The notes below the pieces were generated by a model. The model saw only the letters and a program-made list of their open reading frames with translations, ran no database searches and was not told the origin of the DNA. Below, one piece after another: positions 1-9,220 of a stretch of 64,000 nt of DNA (position 1 is its first letter; each line of letters opens with the position of its first letter). The translations under genes were made by a program, and so were the position numbers. Origin of the DNA: Pseudomonadota bacterium (lineage in GTDB: Bacteria > Pseudomonadota > Gammaproteobacteria > Halothiobacillales > Halothiobacillaceae); assembly GCA_021801265.1 (NCBI GenBank), contig JAJYYE010000001.1:558001-622000 (forward strand), read 5' to 3'.

Positions 1-2
1 AT

Positions 3-80
3 TCATACTACGAGCATATTGGGTTTAAGAACAATCCAAGATGCTGGGTGCTTGATCGTGAGCAAAACATCAGCCGCTAA
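3..80 (+). CDS. Possible C-terminal end of a GNAT-type acetyltransferase (cut by the window edge)
   Basis: A short frame open from the window edge ends at a TAA (78-80). It reads S-Y-Y-E-H-I-G-F-K early on. A Y-Y/F-E-x-x-G-F sequence close to the C-terminus is common in GNAT N-acetyltransferases, where it closes the acetyl-CoA fold. Only about 25 codons are visible and another frame (1-159) is also open, so this is a weak call that needs the upstream sequence. Confidence 0.25.
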   Translation, partial: SYYEHIGFKNNPRCWVLDREQNISR

Positions 81-174
81 CAAGACGCTCACGCCTGAGG
101 TGATTCATTGTCTCATCCGTGAAGTGCAAAACGACGAACCCTTGGTGGAGGGGGGCTGAAGCCGCATTTGAATG

Positions 175-490
175 ATGGACAGGATCCACGATTTCGGTGA
201 TGGATGTACTGGAAACGTATCGTGATACGGTGACAGGCTTGATTGATATTCATCTTTCCAGCGTGAGTAATCGGTTGAATGAAACCAGGCATGCCTTGAC
301 GACAATTTCGACGTTCTTCATCCCGTTGACCTTGATTTCTGGGGTTTATGGGATGAATTTCGGCAATAACGCCGATAGGCTCCTTGGCCATGCCGGAGTT
401 GCGGATGTTTTTGGGTGTCCCTCGATTGTGTTGCTGATGCGGTCGGCATGTTTTTTTACCCGCGATCGTCTGTAGGTTGCGGTTTACAAT
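175..490 (+). pseudogene. corA: Decayed C-terminal part of a CorA Mg2+/Co2+ transporter
   Basis: The frame from 197 encodes the CorA helix preceding the pore (M-D-V-L-E-T-Y-R-D-T-V) and runs to the family signature Y-G-M-N-F near 346-362. After that the family sequence continues only if the frame is changed. M-P-E-L is read one base out near 390-401, the I-V-L-L-M membrane segment is back in the first frame near 424-440, and M-F-F-Y is out of frame again near 449-460. Upstream, the match to the preceding helix (I-H-D) is also out of frame and a stop precedes it. At least three frame changes and a missing N-terminal domain mean the gene is dead. CorA normally has about 320 residues and forms a pentameric inner-membrane channel. 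Confidence 0.75.
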
Positions 491-701
491 CATCATTAGC
501 GCGGCAGCTTCTTTTACAGTCGAGTCAATTTGCTTGACGGGAAATGTCAGCGCGGACTCATCCCCTGCCATGTGGCGCAAGGTCGCACGTGTCTTGTTTT
601 ATTCAAAAAATCGTCATGGGCTTGTCATGTCACCCCTCTAAGGTTAGATTCGAATGTGCTGGTTGTCTAATTCGTGTTTATTCAAACCCTTGGGGCCGAC
701 G
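491..701 (+). other. Gap before the glycosyltransferase gene
   Basis: About 210 bases follow the corA remnant. An ATG at 654 is in frame with the next gene, but the family N-terminus (M-F-I-S-L-V-T-E) begins at 702, so this stretch is treated as untranslated leader. No convincing hairpin or promoter pair was seen. Confidence 0.4.
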
Positions 702-1910
702 ATGTTTATCAGTCTGGTGACCGAAACTTTTTATCCCGATATCAATGGTGTGGCGACAACACTCACCCAGTTGCACGCCGCTTTGCTGTCAGCGGGGCAT
801 CGTGTGCAGGTGATTTGCCCGCGTGCTGATGAATCACGCGTGCTTGATGATGGCATCGAGGTCCCGGGGTTTGCTTTGCCCTTTTATCATTCGGTGCGTC
901 TGGGGTTGCCTGCGTCAGGCCGGCTACTGAAATCGTGGCGGCAGGATCGCCCCGATTTGGTGCATGTTGCCACAGAAGGTCCGCTGGGGTTTTCTGCCTT
1001 GCGTATGGCGCGCCGATTGGGCGTTCCCGTTACCTCTTCACTGCACACCAATTTTCATACTTATATGACGCATTACCGGGTGGGCTGGCTGGCTAATCCG
1101 GTAATGCGGTATTTGCGCTGGTTTCATAACCGTACCGCGCTCACGTTCATCCCCACCGATCAGCAGGCCTCTGAGTTGGGGGGCATGGGGTTTGAGCGGC
1201 TAACCGTATTGGGTCGTGGGGTGGATACGCAGTTATTTAATCCCGATCAGCGTGATTCGGGCTTACGGAATCAATGGCAGCAGATGGCGGGTGGTCAGCG
1301 AGTGGCCGAGCCCTTGGTTGCGCTTCATGTCGGGCGGTTGGCGGCAGAGAAGAATCTGGATTTGCTGATTGCCGCGTTCACTGCCATGCGGGTCGCGCGT
1401 CCCGATCTGGTGGCGGTGGTGGTGGGGGATGGGCCGGAGCGTGCGCGCTTGGAAAGGGCGTTGCCGTGGGTTGTGTTTGTCGGGATGAAACGTGGGGAGG
1501 CCTTGGCGCGGCATTATGCGAGCGCCGATTTCTTTGTTTTCCCGAGTAAAAGCGAAACGTTCGGCAACGTGGTGCTGGAGGCCATGGCCAGCGGCTTAGC
1601 TTGTATCAGTTTTAATTATGCCGCTGGATGTCGATTGATCCAGCATGGCATCAATGGCTATCTTGCCGCTTGCGATGATGAAGCGGGATTTATCGAAATC
1701 GCTGAGGCGATTTCGATCCAGGGCGTGGGTTCAATGGGCGTCCGAGCCCGCCACACTGCGGCGGCATTCGATTGGGGATTAATTACCCAAACGTTTGAGC
1801 AGCATTTGCGGGATGTGGTGGCCACGCACGCCACCGTGGTATGGACGCAACCTGAGGCGGTGCATAGGGCGCCGGGCGGGTTGGCGAGTCGGGGCAAACC
1901 GGGAGGCTGA
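702..1910 (+). CDS. GT4-family glycosyltransferase, MgtA/PimB-like
   Basis: 402-residue GT-B-fold glycosyltransferase. The N-terminal T-E-T-F-Y-P-D-I-N-G-V-A sequence is characteristic of the GDP-mannose-dependent alpha-mannosyltransferase branch of GT4. A Rossmann domain follows, and the C-terminal donor-binding domain carries the E-x7-E motif in F-P-S-K-S-E-T-F-G-N-V-V-L-E-A-M-A-S-G (about residues 281-299). The family transfers a sugar from a nucleotide donor to a lipid or other acceptor at the inner face of the membrane. The ATG at 702 was chosen over 654 because conserved sequence starts there. The PAP2 phosphatase starts one base after its stop, so the two are co-transcribed and probably work on the same lipid-linked glycan. 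The exact donor and acceptor cannot be read from the sequence. Confidence 0.85.
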   Translation: MFISLVTETFYPDINGVATTLTQLHAALLSAGHRVQVICPRADESRVLDDGIEVPGFALPFYHSVRLGLPASGRLLKSWRQDRPDLVHVATEGPLGFSALRMARRLGVPVTSSLHTNFHTYMTHYRVGWLANPVMRYLRWFHNRTALTFIPTDQQASELGGMGFERLTVLGRGVDTQLFNPDQRDSGLRNQWQQMAGGQRVAEPLVALHVGRLAAEKNLDLLIAAFTAMRVARPDLVAVVVGDGPERARLERALPWVVFVGMKRGEALARHYASADFFVFPSKSETFGNVVLEAMASGLACISFNYAAGCRLIQHGINGYLAACDDEAGFIEIAEAISIQGVGSMGVRARHTAAAFDWGLITQTFEQHLRDVVATHATVVWTQPEAVHRAPGGLASRGKPGG

Positions 1911-1911
1911 A

Positions 1912-2475
1912 ATGTCCACATTTATCCGTTCTTTTCGTAGGCTGTCTTTGTTAAATAAATACCTGCACTGGGAAGAGGGTGTTATGTACCGCCTTAACCA
2001 CGTGAATGCCATCCGGGGTTTGCGGCGAATTTTTGCGGTTAGCAGTCGCTTGGGCAATGGCGTCGCGTGGTACACGTTGGCGATTTTGCTGGCCGTATTT
2101 GGTGGATCATCCGCATGGTTGCCGATGAGCGTCATGATGATGTCGGCGGGTTTGGGGTTGGCCATTTACGCCACGATTAAACATTTCACTGCCAGACCAA
2201 GGCCGCAAGTGGTTCATGATGGGTTGGTTTTAAGCGTCACGCCGCTGGATAAATATAGTTTTCCTTCTGGGCATACGCTTCACGCAGTCAATTTTGCGAT
2301 TCAGATTACCGCGTTTGCACCGGCGTTAGCGTGGCTGGTCATCCCATTTGCCCTCATGGTGGCGTTATCGCGCATGGTGCTGGGTTTGCACTATCTTTCG
2401 GATGTGTTGGTGGGCGCAGCCATTGGTGCATTGTTGGCAGTTTCGAGCCTGTGGCTTGTTTCCGCGTTAGTCTGA
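1912..2475 (+). CDS. PAP2-family membrane phosphatase
   Basis: 187-residue integral membrane protein with the complete PAP2 signature: K-x6-R-P-R-P (about residues 86-94), P-S-G-H-T (about 118-122) and S-R-x6-H-Y-x2-D (about 151-162). The conserved lysine, arginines, serine and histidines form the phosphohistidine active site that hydrolyses lipid phosphates or diphosphates such as undecaprenyl diphosphate or phosphatidate. Several hydrophobic helices surround the motifs. The ATG at 1912 is preceded by GGGAGG at a good distance, so it is preferred to an upstream in-frame ATG at 1795 that lies inside the glycosyltransferase gene. It starts one base after that gene, which suggests removal of phosphate from a glycosylated lipid carrier. 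Confidence 0.85.
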   Translation: MSTFIRSFRRLSLLNKYLHWEEGVMYRLNHVNAIRGLRRIFAVSSRLGNGVAWYTLAILLAVFGGSSAWLPMSVMMMSAGLGLAIYATIKHFTARPRPQVVHDGLVLSVTPLDKYSFPSGHTLHAVNFAIQITAFAPALAWLVIPFALMVALSRMVLGLHYLSDVLVGAAIGALLAVSSLWLVSALV

Positions 2476-2926
2476 TTTTCTTGTGCTAATGTGCCCTTCG
2501 AGGGGGTGATGTCATTACCTCCGCCGTCTGGGGCCGCTTCGTGTTTAGAATGATTCGGCGTCATTTTATCCTCGCCTCATGGCTGTGATTCCCCGCATTA
2601 CCTTCTTCGTTCACCTGTCATGCGAATGCAGCGCCTGGTTAACATGGGCGCGTCATGGGAAATTCATGCGCTGGGTTCAAACTGCGCCCCCTTGATAACG
2701 AAGTGGGGCCGTCGGGTCTGGTTTGGGGCGAAAATTCATCATCATTTCCGCGTGTTTATCAGTACACTTCAGTTCGTTAGCAACGCCTGAATTATTTCGG
2801 CAGGATTCAGCGGGGTCCGATGTCTTCTCAATCGGTGGCTGTTGCGTTGTTCGGTCGGTTTCACCCTCCCGTTAGTATGATAAACAATAGATATATTGGG
2901 TAAAAAGACGATATGGTGCTGTTGGA
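2476..2926 (+). other. 450-base gap before the type II secretion operon
   Basis: No credible gene in either strand. A TATGAT hexamer at 2876-2881, about 45 bases before gspC, could be the -10 element of the operon promoter. No -35 hexamer at standard spacing was found (TTGTTC at 2847-2852 is 23 bases away). The rest shows no clear hairpin or repeat. Confidence 0.4.
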
Positions 2927-3808
2927 GTGGGTTTTATTTTGACAAATTCTTGGTTGGGTGGCCGCCCGATATGGGTGCCGAATGTGCTGATACTCGTTTT
3001 AATTGGTTTTGCGGGGGTGTTAACGGCGCGCATCGCCTGGTTGTGGCTGGCGCCGGCGCAACCCCCGGTCGGATTGACAGTTGCTACTACCCCCAGCGCA
3101 ATGAAAACCACACCGCAGGCGATTGCCACGCAGATTTCGGGCTGGCATCTTTTTGGTCAAGCGGCGGTGCCCGAGGCGCAAAATGCAACCGCCGTACAAC
3201 CGTCTAGTTTGGGCCTGCGGCTCGAAGGTATTATGAGTGGATCCCAACCGCCGTTGGTGATGTTACGGGTGGGCAGTGAAGTACGCTTGCTGCAAGTGGG
3301 CGATGCGGTATCACAGCAGGTGATCATTACCGCCATTGAGCCGGATCGCGTGCTGATTTCGAACCAAGGGCGACTGGAGGCCATCGCGTTTCCTCAGCCC
3401 ATGTCACTCAATCAGGCGCCGCCGCCGAGTGCCGCGCGGGTCGAGCGGAGTGTGAGTCCAGCGCTCAATGCCACGGTCGGGTCTGCGGCGGGCGCAAGCG
3501 TGGATGTGGCCCAAATCATGCGGAACCCGCAATCACTGATGAAGTTTGTGACCGTGGCGCCCCTGCAAGAGAATGGCGTATTGACGGGGTATACCTTGAG
3601 TCCCGTGCCGGGGCAGGAAGCATTTATGCAACAATTGGGATTACTTCCGGGCGATGTATTGACCTCTATCGATGGCATGCCGGTTAATGACCCCTCGCTC
3701 TTGCCGCGTGTGATGCCTTTGCTCAGTTCTGGCCAGCCATTGAACGTATGGGTCGAGCGCGGTGGCCAACCGATGAGTGTGACGATTAATTTGGATTCTT
3801 TACGATGA
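2927..3808 (+). CDS. gspC: Type II secretion protein GspC
   Basis: 293-residue inner-membrane clamp protein linking the inner-membrane platform to the outer-membrane secretin. One transmembrane helix lies at about residues 18-40. The homology region (about 75-145, with the G-L-R-L-E-G-I-M-S-G sequence) contacts the N0 domain of GspD. A C-terminal PDZ domain (about 205-293, with G-L-L-P-G-D-V-L-T-S-I-D-G) helps select substrates. The start is uncertain: the GTG at 2927 has little ribosome-binding sequence, whereas a TTG at 2939 has GGAG about 11 bases upstream. First gene of the gsp operon; its stop overlaps the gspD start as ATGA. Confidence 0.9.
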   Translation: MGFILTNSWLGGRPIWVPNVLILVLIGFAGVLTARIAWLWLAPAQPPVGLTVATTPSAMKTTPQAIATQISGWHLFGQAAVPEAQNATAVQPSSLGLRLEGIMSGSQPPLVMLRVGSEVRLLQVGDAVSQQVIITAIEPDRVLISNQGRLEAIAFPQPMSLNQAPPPSAARVERSVSPALNATVGSAAGASVDVAQIMRNPQSLMKFVTVAPLQENGVLTGYTLSPVPGQEAFMQQLGLLPGDVLTSIDGMPVNDPSLLPRVMPLLSSGQPLNVWVERGGQPMSVTINLDSLR

Positions 3809-5961
3809 TGGCTAATGTTTATCGCCCGCACAGATGGGTTCTTGGCGTGATTTTGGCCTGCGCTTCTCCCTGTGGTGTGGCCTTTGCTACGACCGATCCG
3901 CCGCCGGGAATCACCCCAGTGGATACCGATAAGGTGACGCTGAATTTCCGGGATATGGATATCAATGCCCTGATTGAGTCGGTTTCCAAGGTGACCGGGA
4001 AAAATTTTATCGTTGATCCACGCGTTAGGGCGCGGGTGACGGTAATTTCTGCACAACCCATGAGTCCGCAAAAACTCTACGACGTATTTCTGTCGATTTT
4101 GCAGGTGAACGGCTTCGCGGCGGTACCGGCCGGCGACATTATAAAAATCGTACCCGAAATTAATGCGCGCTCCGATAATCAGCCGGTTAATCCGAGTGCG
4201 GCGGTAGAAGGCGATCAAATGGTGACTGAAGTGGTGCACCTGCGCTACGTGCCTGCGGCACCGATGTTGACCGTATTGCGCCAAATTATGCCGCAACAGG
4301 CTGCGCTATCGGTTTCCCCCGATTCCAATGCGCTGATCATCACGGATCGGGCGGGCAACATTGGTCGCTTAAAACAAATTCTGGCAAAGGTTGATCAACC
4401 CGCCGTGGGCGATGTTGAGATTATCCGCTTAAAGCGCGCGTCGGCAGATGCGGTGGCAGCTACCTTGAAGGCGCTATTTGGCGCCAGCGGCTCGGGCGCA
4501 GGCACAGCCGCCGGGGGCGTGGCCCCCGGCGGCGGGGCGAATTTTTCTGCCGTCCCGGTGTTCGCGGTGGATGAACGCACCAACAGTATTTTATTGAGTG
4601 GTGATGCCGTTGCCCGCGCCAAAATGCGGGCGATTATTCTCAATCTGGATACCCCGGAAACTGATTATGGCAACACGCGGGTGTTCCGGCTCAAATACGC
4701 CAATGCCGAAGATTTGGCTCATGTGCTGAAAGGGATTGTTAAATCCTCGGGCGATGCCACCGGCGCGACCGCCATGGCCGGCAAAGGGGCGGCGGGTAAT
4801 CCTCAAGACAATAAACTTGAAGTGACAGCCGATAAATCGCTGAACGCACTGGTGGTGACGGCATCACCCAATCGAATGCAGTCGATTGAATCGGTGATTA
4901 ACCAACTCGATGTGCGCCGCCAGCAGGTGTTGGTCGAAGCGATTATTGCCGAAGTATCGAGTGGCTTGACCAAAAAAATAGGCACACAGTTTTTAGTCGG
5001 TGGCAATAACGGCACCGTGCCGATTGGCATTTCAACCTTCAATGGCCTGCTGTCTAGCGTGGCCAGCACAGCGGCTGCGGCGGGCACAACCGGCACGTCC
5101 AGCGCATTGGCTTTAGGCTTGGCTTCGGCGCTGGGTGATGGGGGTAATGTGGGGGTTGGACGGTTTGGTCAGGGCGGTACTGATTTCGCGTTGCTGGTTT
5201 CAGCATTGGCGGGCGATGCGGGCAACAATATTCTCTCCACCCCCAGTCTGCTGACCTTGGATAACCAGGAGGCCAGCATCGTCGTGGGTCAAAATATCCC
5301 GATTGTGACGGGTTCCTATGCGCAAACCGGTTCGGCCACCTCGCCCACCAATCCCTTCCAGACGATTACCCGCGAGGATATTGGGGTGAAGCTCAAGGTG
5401 ACGCCAACCATCAGCCCGGACGGCACCGTGCGCTTGAAAATTGAGCAGGAGGTGTCCAGCCTCGACAGTGCGGCGCAAACCTCGGCCGGGTTGATTACCA
5501 ACAAGCGTAATGTGACCACCACGGTGCAAGTGGATGATGGTGATGTGGTGGTACTCGGCGGCTTGATTGATGATTCTTCCAATTCCAACCAGCAAAGTGT
5601 GCCGGGTTTGGGTGATATTCCGGTGATTGGCAACCTCTTTCGTTACCGCACGGCCAGTACCACCAAGCGCAACTTGATGATTTTTATTCGCCCACTGGTG
5701 ATTAACGATAATGGCAAGCTGGCCAAATTTAGCCGGGCGCAATATCAGATGATTCGCGATAGCCAGCAAGAAACCTTTAATAGCCGGTCATTAATCGAGC
5801 CGCGTGATTGGTCGATATTGCCGCCCGAGCGGATTTTCCAGCGTAATTTGCCCATTCCTCTGCCCGGGAACATGCAGCAATTGATGGATCAGGATCGGGC
5901 GCGGCAAACCACCGCCAGTGGTCAGTTTATGCCTACCGCTGAGGCCACGACGGCGCCATGA
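3805..5961 (+). CDS. gspD: Type II secretion secretin GspD
   Basis: 718-residue precursor of the outer-membrane secretin channel through which folded exoproteins leave. A signal peptide ends near residue 28 (A-F-A). The N0 domain follows at about 45-120, then N1-N3 repeats. N3 carries a Gly/Ala/Ser-rich insert around residues 230-250, as in many GspD proteins. The C-terminal secretin domain ends with the family signature V-P-G-L-G-D-I-P-V-I-G-N-L-F (about 599-612). No lipobox is present and no pilotin gene (gspS) is nearby, so outer-membrane targeting must depend on something outside the window. It overlaps gspC by 4 bases. Confidence 0.95.
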   Translation: MMANVYRPHRWVLGVILACASPCGVAFATTDPPPGITPVDTDKVTLNFRDMDINALIESVSKVTGKNFIVDPRVRARVTVISAQPMSPQKLYDVFLSILQVNGFAAVPAGDIIKIVPEINARSDNQPVNPSAAVEGDQMVTEVVHLRYVPAAPMLTVLRQIMPQQAALSVSPDSNALIITDRAGNIGRLKQILAKVDQPAVGDVEIIRLKRASADAVAATLKALFGASGSGAGTAAGGVAPGGGANFSAVPVFAVDERTNSILLSGDAVARAKMRAIILNLDTPETDYGNTRVFRLKYANAEDLAHVLKGIVKSSGDATGATAMAGKGAAGNPQDNKLEVTADKSLNALVVTASPNRMQSIESVINQLDVRRQQVLVEAIIAEVSSGLTKKIGTQFLVGGNNGTVPIGISTFNGLLSSVASTAAAAGTTGTSSALALGLASALGDGGNVGVGRFGQGGTDFALLVSALAGDAGNNILSTPSLLTLDNQEASIVVGQNIPIVTGSYAQTGSATSPTNPFQTITREDIGVKLKVTPTISPDGTVRLKIEQEVSSLDSAAQTSAGLITNKRNVTTTVQVDDGDVVVLGGLIDDSSNSNQQSVPGLGDIPVIGNLFRYRTASTTKRNLMIFIRPLVINDNGKLAKFSRAQYQMIRDSQQETFNSRSLIEPRDWSILPPERIFQRNLPIPLPGNMQQLMDQDRARQTTASGQFMPTAEATTAP

Positions 5962-5971
5962 GCTTAGCGGC

Positions 5972-7465
5972 ATGATGGCGATGAACAAACCGGAAATTTC
6001 GTACAGCTATGCGCGCCGGTTTGGTGTGCTCATCGAATCGGCGACCAAGGCCGAGACGAGCCCTGCTCCATGGGTTGTTCGGCATTGCAAGCCCTTGGGT
6101 GTCTCCGTGCTGGCGGAGCTGGGGCGCAAATTGCCCGAGGGCTTCGCGCTGAATTGGTTGGAAACCGATGAGTTTGAACGCCGCTTGGCGCGTGCCTACG
6201 AGGGCGGTTCAAGCGTGGCGCAAACCATGGTGGATGATCTGGGCGATGGTGGGTTGGATGCCTTGGCGCATACGCTGAACGCGCCGATTGATCTCTTGGA
6301 AGCTGATGATGAAGCGCCGATTATTCGCCTGATTAATGCGCTTTTAAGTGAAGCCGTACGCGAAGGTGCCTCCGATATTCATATCGAAAGTTTTGAGACC
6401 CGCATGGTGGTGCGCTTTCGTGTCGACGGCATGTTGCGCGAGGTCCTGCAGCCGCCGCGCGCGGTGGCCGGTGTAATCGTGTCGCGCATCAAGGTGATGG
6501 CGAATCTCGATATTGCCGAAAAGCGCGTGCCGCAAGATGGCCGAATTTCCTTGCGCTTGGCGGGCCGGCCGGTGGATGTGCGGGTATCTACTTTGCCGTC
6601 GGGGCAGGGTGAGCGCGTCGTGTTGCGTTTGCTGGATAAAGAAGCGGGGCGGCTCACGCTCGATAATTTGGGCCTTACCCGCGAATTGCAAGCGCGCCTC
6701 AATGCCCTGATCCACCGTCCGCACGGTATTTTGTTGGTCACCGGCCCCACCGGCTCGGGAAAGACCACCACGCTGTATGCGGCGCTCTCCGAGATCAACA
6801 CCCGTGAGCGCAACATCCTCACGGTCGAAGACCCGATCGAGTATTACCTGGATGGCATTGGTCAAACACAGGTTAATCCCAAGGTCGAAATGACCTTCGC
6901 GCGCGGTTTGCGGGCGATTTTGCGTCAGGATCCGGACGTGGTGATGGTGGGCGAAATCCGCGATGTCGAAACGGCAGAAATTGCGGTTCAGGCCAGCCTG
7001 ACCGGGCATCTGGTGCTCTCCACCCTGCACACCAATTCAGCAGTAGGCGCGATCACCCGCTTGCGCGATATGGGCGTTGAGCCGTTTTTGTTGTCATCAA
7101 GCCTGATTGGTGTGTTGGCGCAGCGCCTCGTGCGTCGGCTGGATGCGCGCTACCGCGAAGCGTATCAGCCGGATGCGGCCGAATGCGCCCTGCTGGGGCT
7201 TGATCCGGCGCTTACGCCTACGCTGTATCGGGTTGAGGAGTCTGCACGGCAACGCGGGCAGGGCTATTTGGGGCGCACCGGTATTTATGAGTTAATTGCG
7301 ATCGATGCCAAAGCCCGCCACCTGATTCACGAGGGTGCAGCCGAATCCGTCATCGAGGCGCAGGTGCGCCAACACAGCCCCTCAATACATCGTTACGGTG
7401 CGGCCTTGGTCTTGGCTGGCGTGACGACGACCGAAGAACTGCTTCGCGTCGCGGCCGAAGGCTAA
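5972..7465 (+). CDS. gspE: Type II secretion ATPase GspE, without the zinc-binding cysteines
   Basis: 497-residue cytoplasmic hexameric ATPase that drives pseudopilus assembly. It has Walker A G-P-T-G-S-G-K-T-T (about residues 258-266), the Asp box, Walker B within D-P-D-V-V-M-V-G-E-I-R-D (about 320-331) and the His box (S-T-L-H-T-N). The C-terminal metal module normally has two CxxC pairs. Here the first is replaced by D-A-R-Y (about 391-394), the second falls in V-E-E-S-A-R-Q-R (about 421-428), and all four cysteines are absent although the flanking L-V-R-R-L and G-Y-L-G-R-T-G-I-Y-E-L are normal. The ATG cluster at 5972/5975/5981 lies just after the gspD stop; an in-frame ATG at 5918 inside gspD is unlikely. 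Confidence 0.93.
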   Translation: MMAMNKPEISYSYARRFGVLIESATKAETSPAPWVVRHCKPLGVSVLAELGRKLPEGFALNWLETDEFERRLARAYEGGSSVAQTMVDDLGDGGLDALAHTLNAPIDLLEADDEAPIIRLINALLSEAVREGASDIHIESFETRMVVRFRVDGMLREVLQPPRAVAGVIVSRIKVMANLDIAEKRVPQDGRISLRLAGRPVDVRVSTLPSGQGERVVLRLLDKEAGRLTLDNLGLTRELQARLNALIHRPHGILLVTGPTGSGKTTTLYAALSEINTRERNILTVEDPIEYYLDGIGQTQVNPKVEMTFARGLRAILRQDPDVVMVGEIRDVETAEIAVQASLTGHLVLSTLHTNSAVGAITRLRDMGVEPFLLSSSLIGVLAQRLVRRLDARYREAYQPDAAECALLGLDPALTPTLYRVEESARQRGQGYLGRTGIYELIAIDAKARHLIHEGAAESVIEAQVRQHSPSIHRYGAALVLAGVTTTEELLRVAAEG

Positions 7466-7471
7466 GCGGTC

Positions 7472-8695
7472 ATGCCCGCTTTTGAATACAGTGCCCTTGA
7501 TGCGAGTGGCAAAACCCGCAAAGGTGTGATCGAAAGTGATAGCGCTCGCGGCGCCCGTAGCCTGCTGCGTGATCAAGGCTTGGCGCCATTGACCATTGAT
7601 GCCGTCGCGAGCGATACCGTCCCCGCGGGCGGAGCGCGCAGTTTTGCCAGCCGCTGGCAAACCTTACACCCCACCGAGTTGGCGCTGTTTACTCGCCAAA
7701 TTTCCACCCTGATTGCCGCTGGCTTGCCCATTGATGCGGCATTGGGTGGCATTATTCGCCAAACTGAAACACCCCGCATTCGGCGCATCATCACCGCCGT
7801 GCGCTCAAAGGTCGTGGAAGGGCAGAGCTTCGCGCAGGGGCTTTCGGCCTTTCCCCGCGCATTTGCGGACTTGTATCGCGCCACCGTGGCGGCGGGCGAG
7901 GAATCCGGGCATCTGCCCGCCGTGCTGGAACGGCTGGCGGATTACACTGAAGGCCGTCAAGCGACCACGCAAAAAGTGCAGATGGCCTTGTTTTACCCTG
8001 CGTTGCTGACCTTGGTGGCGATCACGGTCGTGATCGGTTTGGTCACCTATGTGGTGCCGCAGGTGGTGCAGGTATTTGTGCAGATGAAGCAAGCCTTGCC
8101 GCCCCTGACCCGGGGCCTAATTGCGATCAGCAGCTTTTTGCGCGAACAATGGCCGTGGATTATTTTGGGCTTTGTCGCCGTAGGTGTCGGCTTTTCCTGG
8201 GGGTTGCGGCAACCTGCATTTGCGTTCCGCTGGTCGCAAATGCAATTGAAATTACCGCTGATCGGCCGGCTGATACGCGGGTTTAATGCTGCGCGGTTTG
8301 CCCGGACCTTAAGTATTTTGAGCGCGGCAGGCGTACCGATGCTTAAAGCGCTCAGCATTAGCGGTGAAGTGGTGGCCTCCGAGCCCATGCGTCGCGCGAT
8401 TGCCGATGCCACCGACCGCGTGCGTGAGGGCGCGCCGATTGCTCGCTCCTTGGAGCAATCGCGTTTATTCCCACCGATGATGCTGCAATTGATTGCTGCC
8501 GGTGAGCAAAGCGGCGCCCTCGGTAATATGCTCGAGCGCGCGGCCGTGCAGCAAGAGCGTGAACTCGATACCCTGATTAACGCCCTACTCGGCTTATTCG
8601 AGCCGATTTTGATTTTAGTGATGGGCAGTGTTGTGCTCATGATTGTGCTGGCCATCCTGATTCCGATTTTTGACCTCAACCAAATGGTGCATTGA
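7472..8695 (+). CDS. gspF: Type II secretion inner-membrane protein GspF
   Basis: 407-residue polytopic platform protein that couples the GspE ATPase to pseudopilin assembly. It shows the two tandem T2SSF cytoplasmic domains (about residues 75-195 and 275-395), each followed by membrane segments. The N-terminal [14 protein letters not shown]-x-x-K-G is typical of GspF/PilC. Length is normal for the family. It begins 6 bases after gspE and ends 1 base before gspG, in line with one transcript. Confidence 0.95.
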   Translation: MPAFEYSALDASGKTRKGVIESDSARGARSLLRDQGLAPLTIDAVASDTVPAGGARSFASRWQTLHPTELALFTRQISTLIAAGLPIDAALGGIIRQTETPRIRRIITAVRSKVVEGQSFAQGLSAFPRAFADLYRATVAAGEESGHLPAVLERLADYTEGRQATTQKVQMALFYPALLTLVAITVVIGLVTYVVPQVVQVFVQMKQALPPLTRGLIAISSFLREQWPWIILGFVAVGVGFSWGLRQPAFAFRWSQMQLKLPLIGRLIRGFNAARFARTLSILSAAGVPMLKALSISGEVVASEPMRRAIADATDRVREGAPIARSLEQSRLFPPMMLQLIAAGEQSGALGNMLERAAVQQERELDTLINALLGLFEPILILVMGSVVLMIVLAILIPIFDLNQMVH

Positions 8696-8696
8696 G

Positions 8697-9215
8697 ATGA
8701 AACTTTCCCTAATGAACAATCCCATCAAAAACTGGCTGCCGCGCAGGAATACCAACCGAGGCTTTACCTTGATTGAAGTGATGGTCGTGGTCGTAATTCT
8801 GGCGATTTTGGCCACCATCGTGGTACCGAAAATCATGGACCGCCCCGATGATGCGCGCATTGCCAAAGCCAAGCAGGATATTGTGGCGATCAGTTCGGCG
8901 TTAAATCTGTACAAGCTCGATAACCTGCGTTATCCCACCACCGATCAAGGATTAGATGCGCTGGTCAAGCCGCCTGCCAATGCTAAAAACTGGCGCCAAG
9001 GTGGCTATCTTGATCGCTTGCCGATTGATCCGTGGGGGCATCCTTATCTGTATTTAAGCCCCGGCCAACATGGGGCATTCGATATTTATAGCCTGGGCGC
9101 CGATGGCCAACCGGGTGGTGTGGGTGCGGATGCCGATATCGGTAATTGGCAGGAAAGCGGCGCCACCCCCAATAGCACCTCATTGGGTGGTGCGATGACT
9201 CCCAGCGGCCAATAA
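8697..9215 (+). CDS. gspG: Major pseudopilin GspG
   Basis: 172-residue precursor of the main pseudopilus subunit. The prepilin peptidase site is R-G^F-T-L-I-E-V-M (cut after residue 22, then N-methylated). The long hydrophobic helix [11 protein letters not shown] follows, and then the GspG C-terminal domain with L-D-N[10 protein letters not shown] and the D-P-W-G-x-P-Y region that binds calcium in known homologues. The ATG at 8697 directly follows the gspF stop and gives a normal basic leader; an in-frame start at 8670 lies within gspF and is rejected. The C-terminus is somewhat longer than usual, with a Gly/Ser/Thr-rich tail. Confidence 0.94.
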   Translation: MKLSLMNNPIKNWLPRRNTNRGFTLIEVMVVVVILAILATIVVPKIMDRPDDARIAKAKQDIVAISSALNLYKLDNLRYPTTDQGLDALVKPPANAKNWRQGGYLDRLPIDPWGHPYLYLSPGQHGAFDIYSLGADGQPGGVGADADIGNWQESGATPNSTSLGGAMTPSGQ

Positions 9216-9220
9216 CGCCC

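Noticed and set aside
113-580. 155-codon minus-strand frame across the corA remnant
   Set aside because: It is antisense to readable corA sequence and its translation has no domain-like features.
3412-4296. Long minus-strand frame across gspC/gspD
   Set aside because: The plus strand codes for conserved GspC and GspD; the reverse frame is a codon-bias shadow rich in His and Arg.
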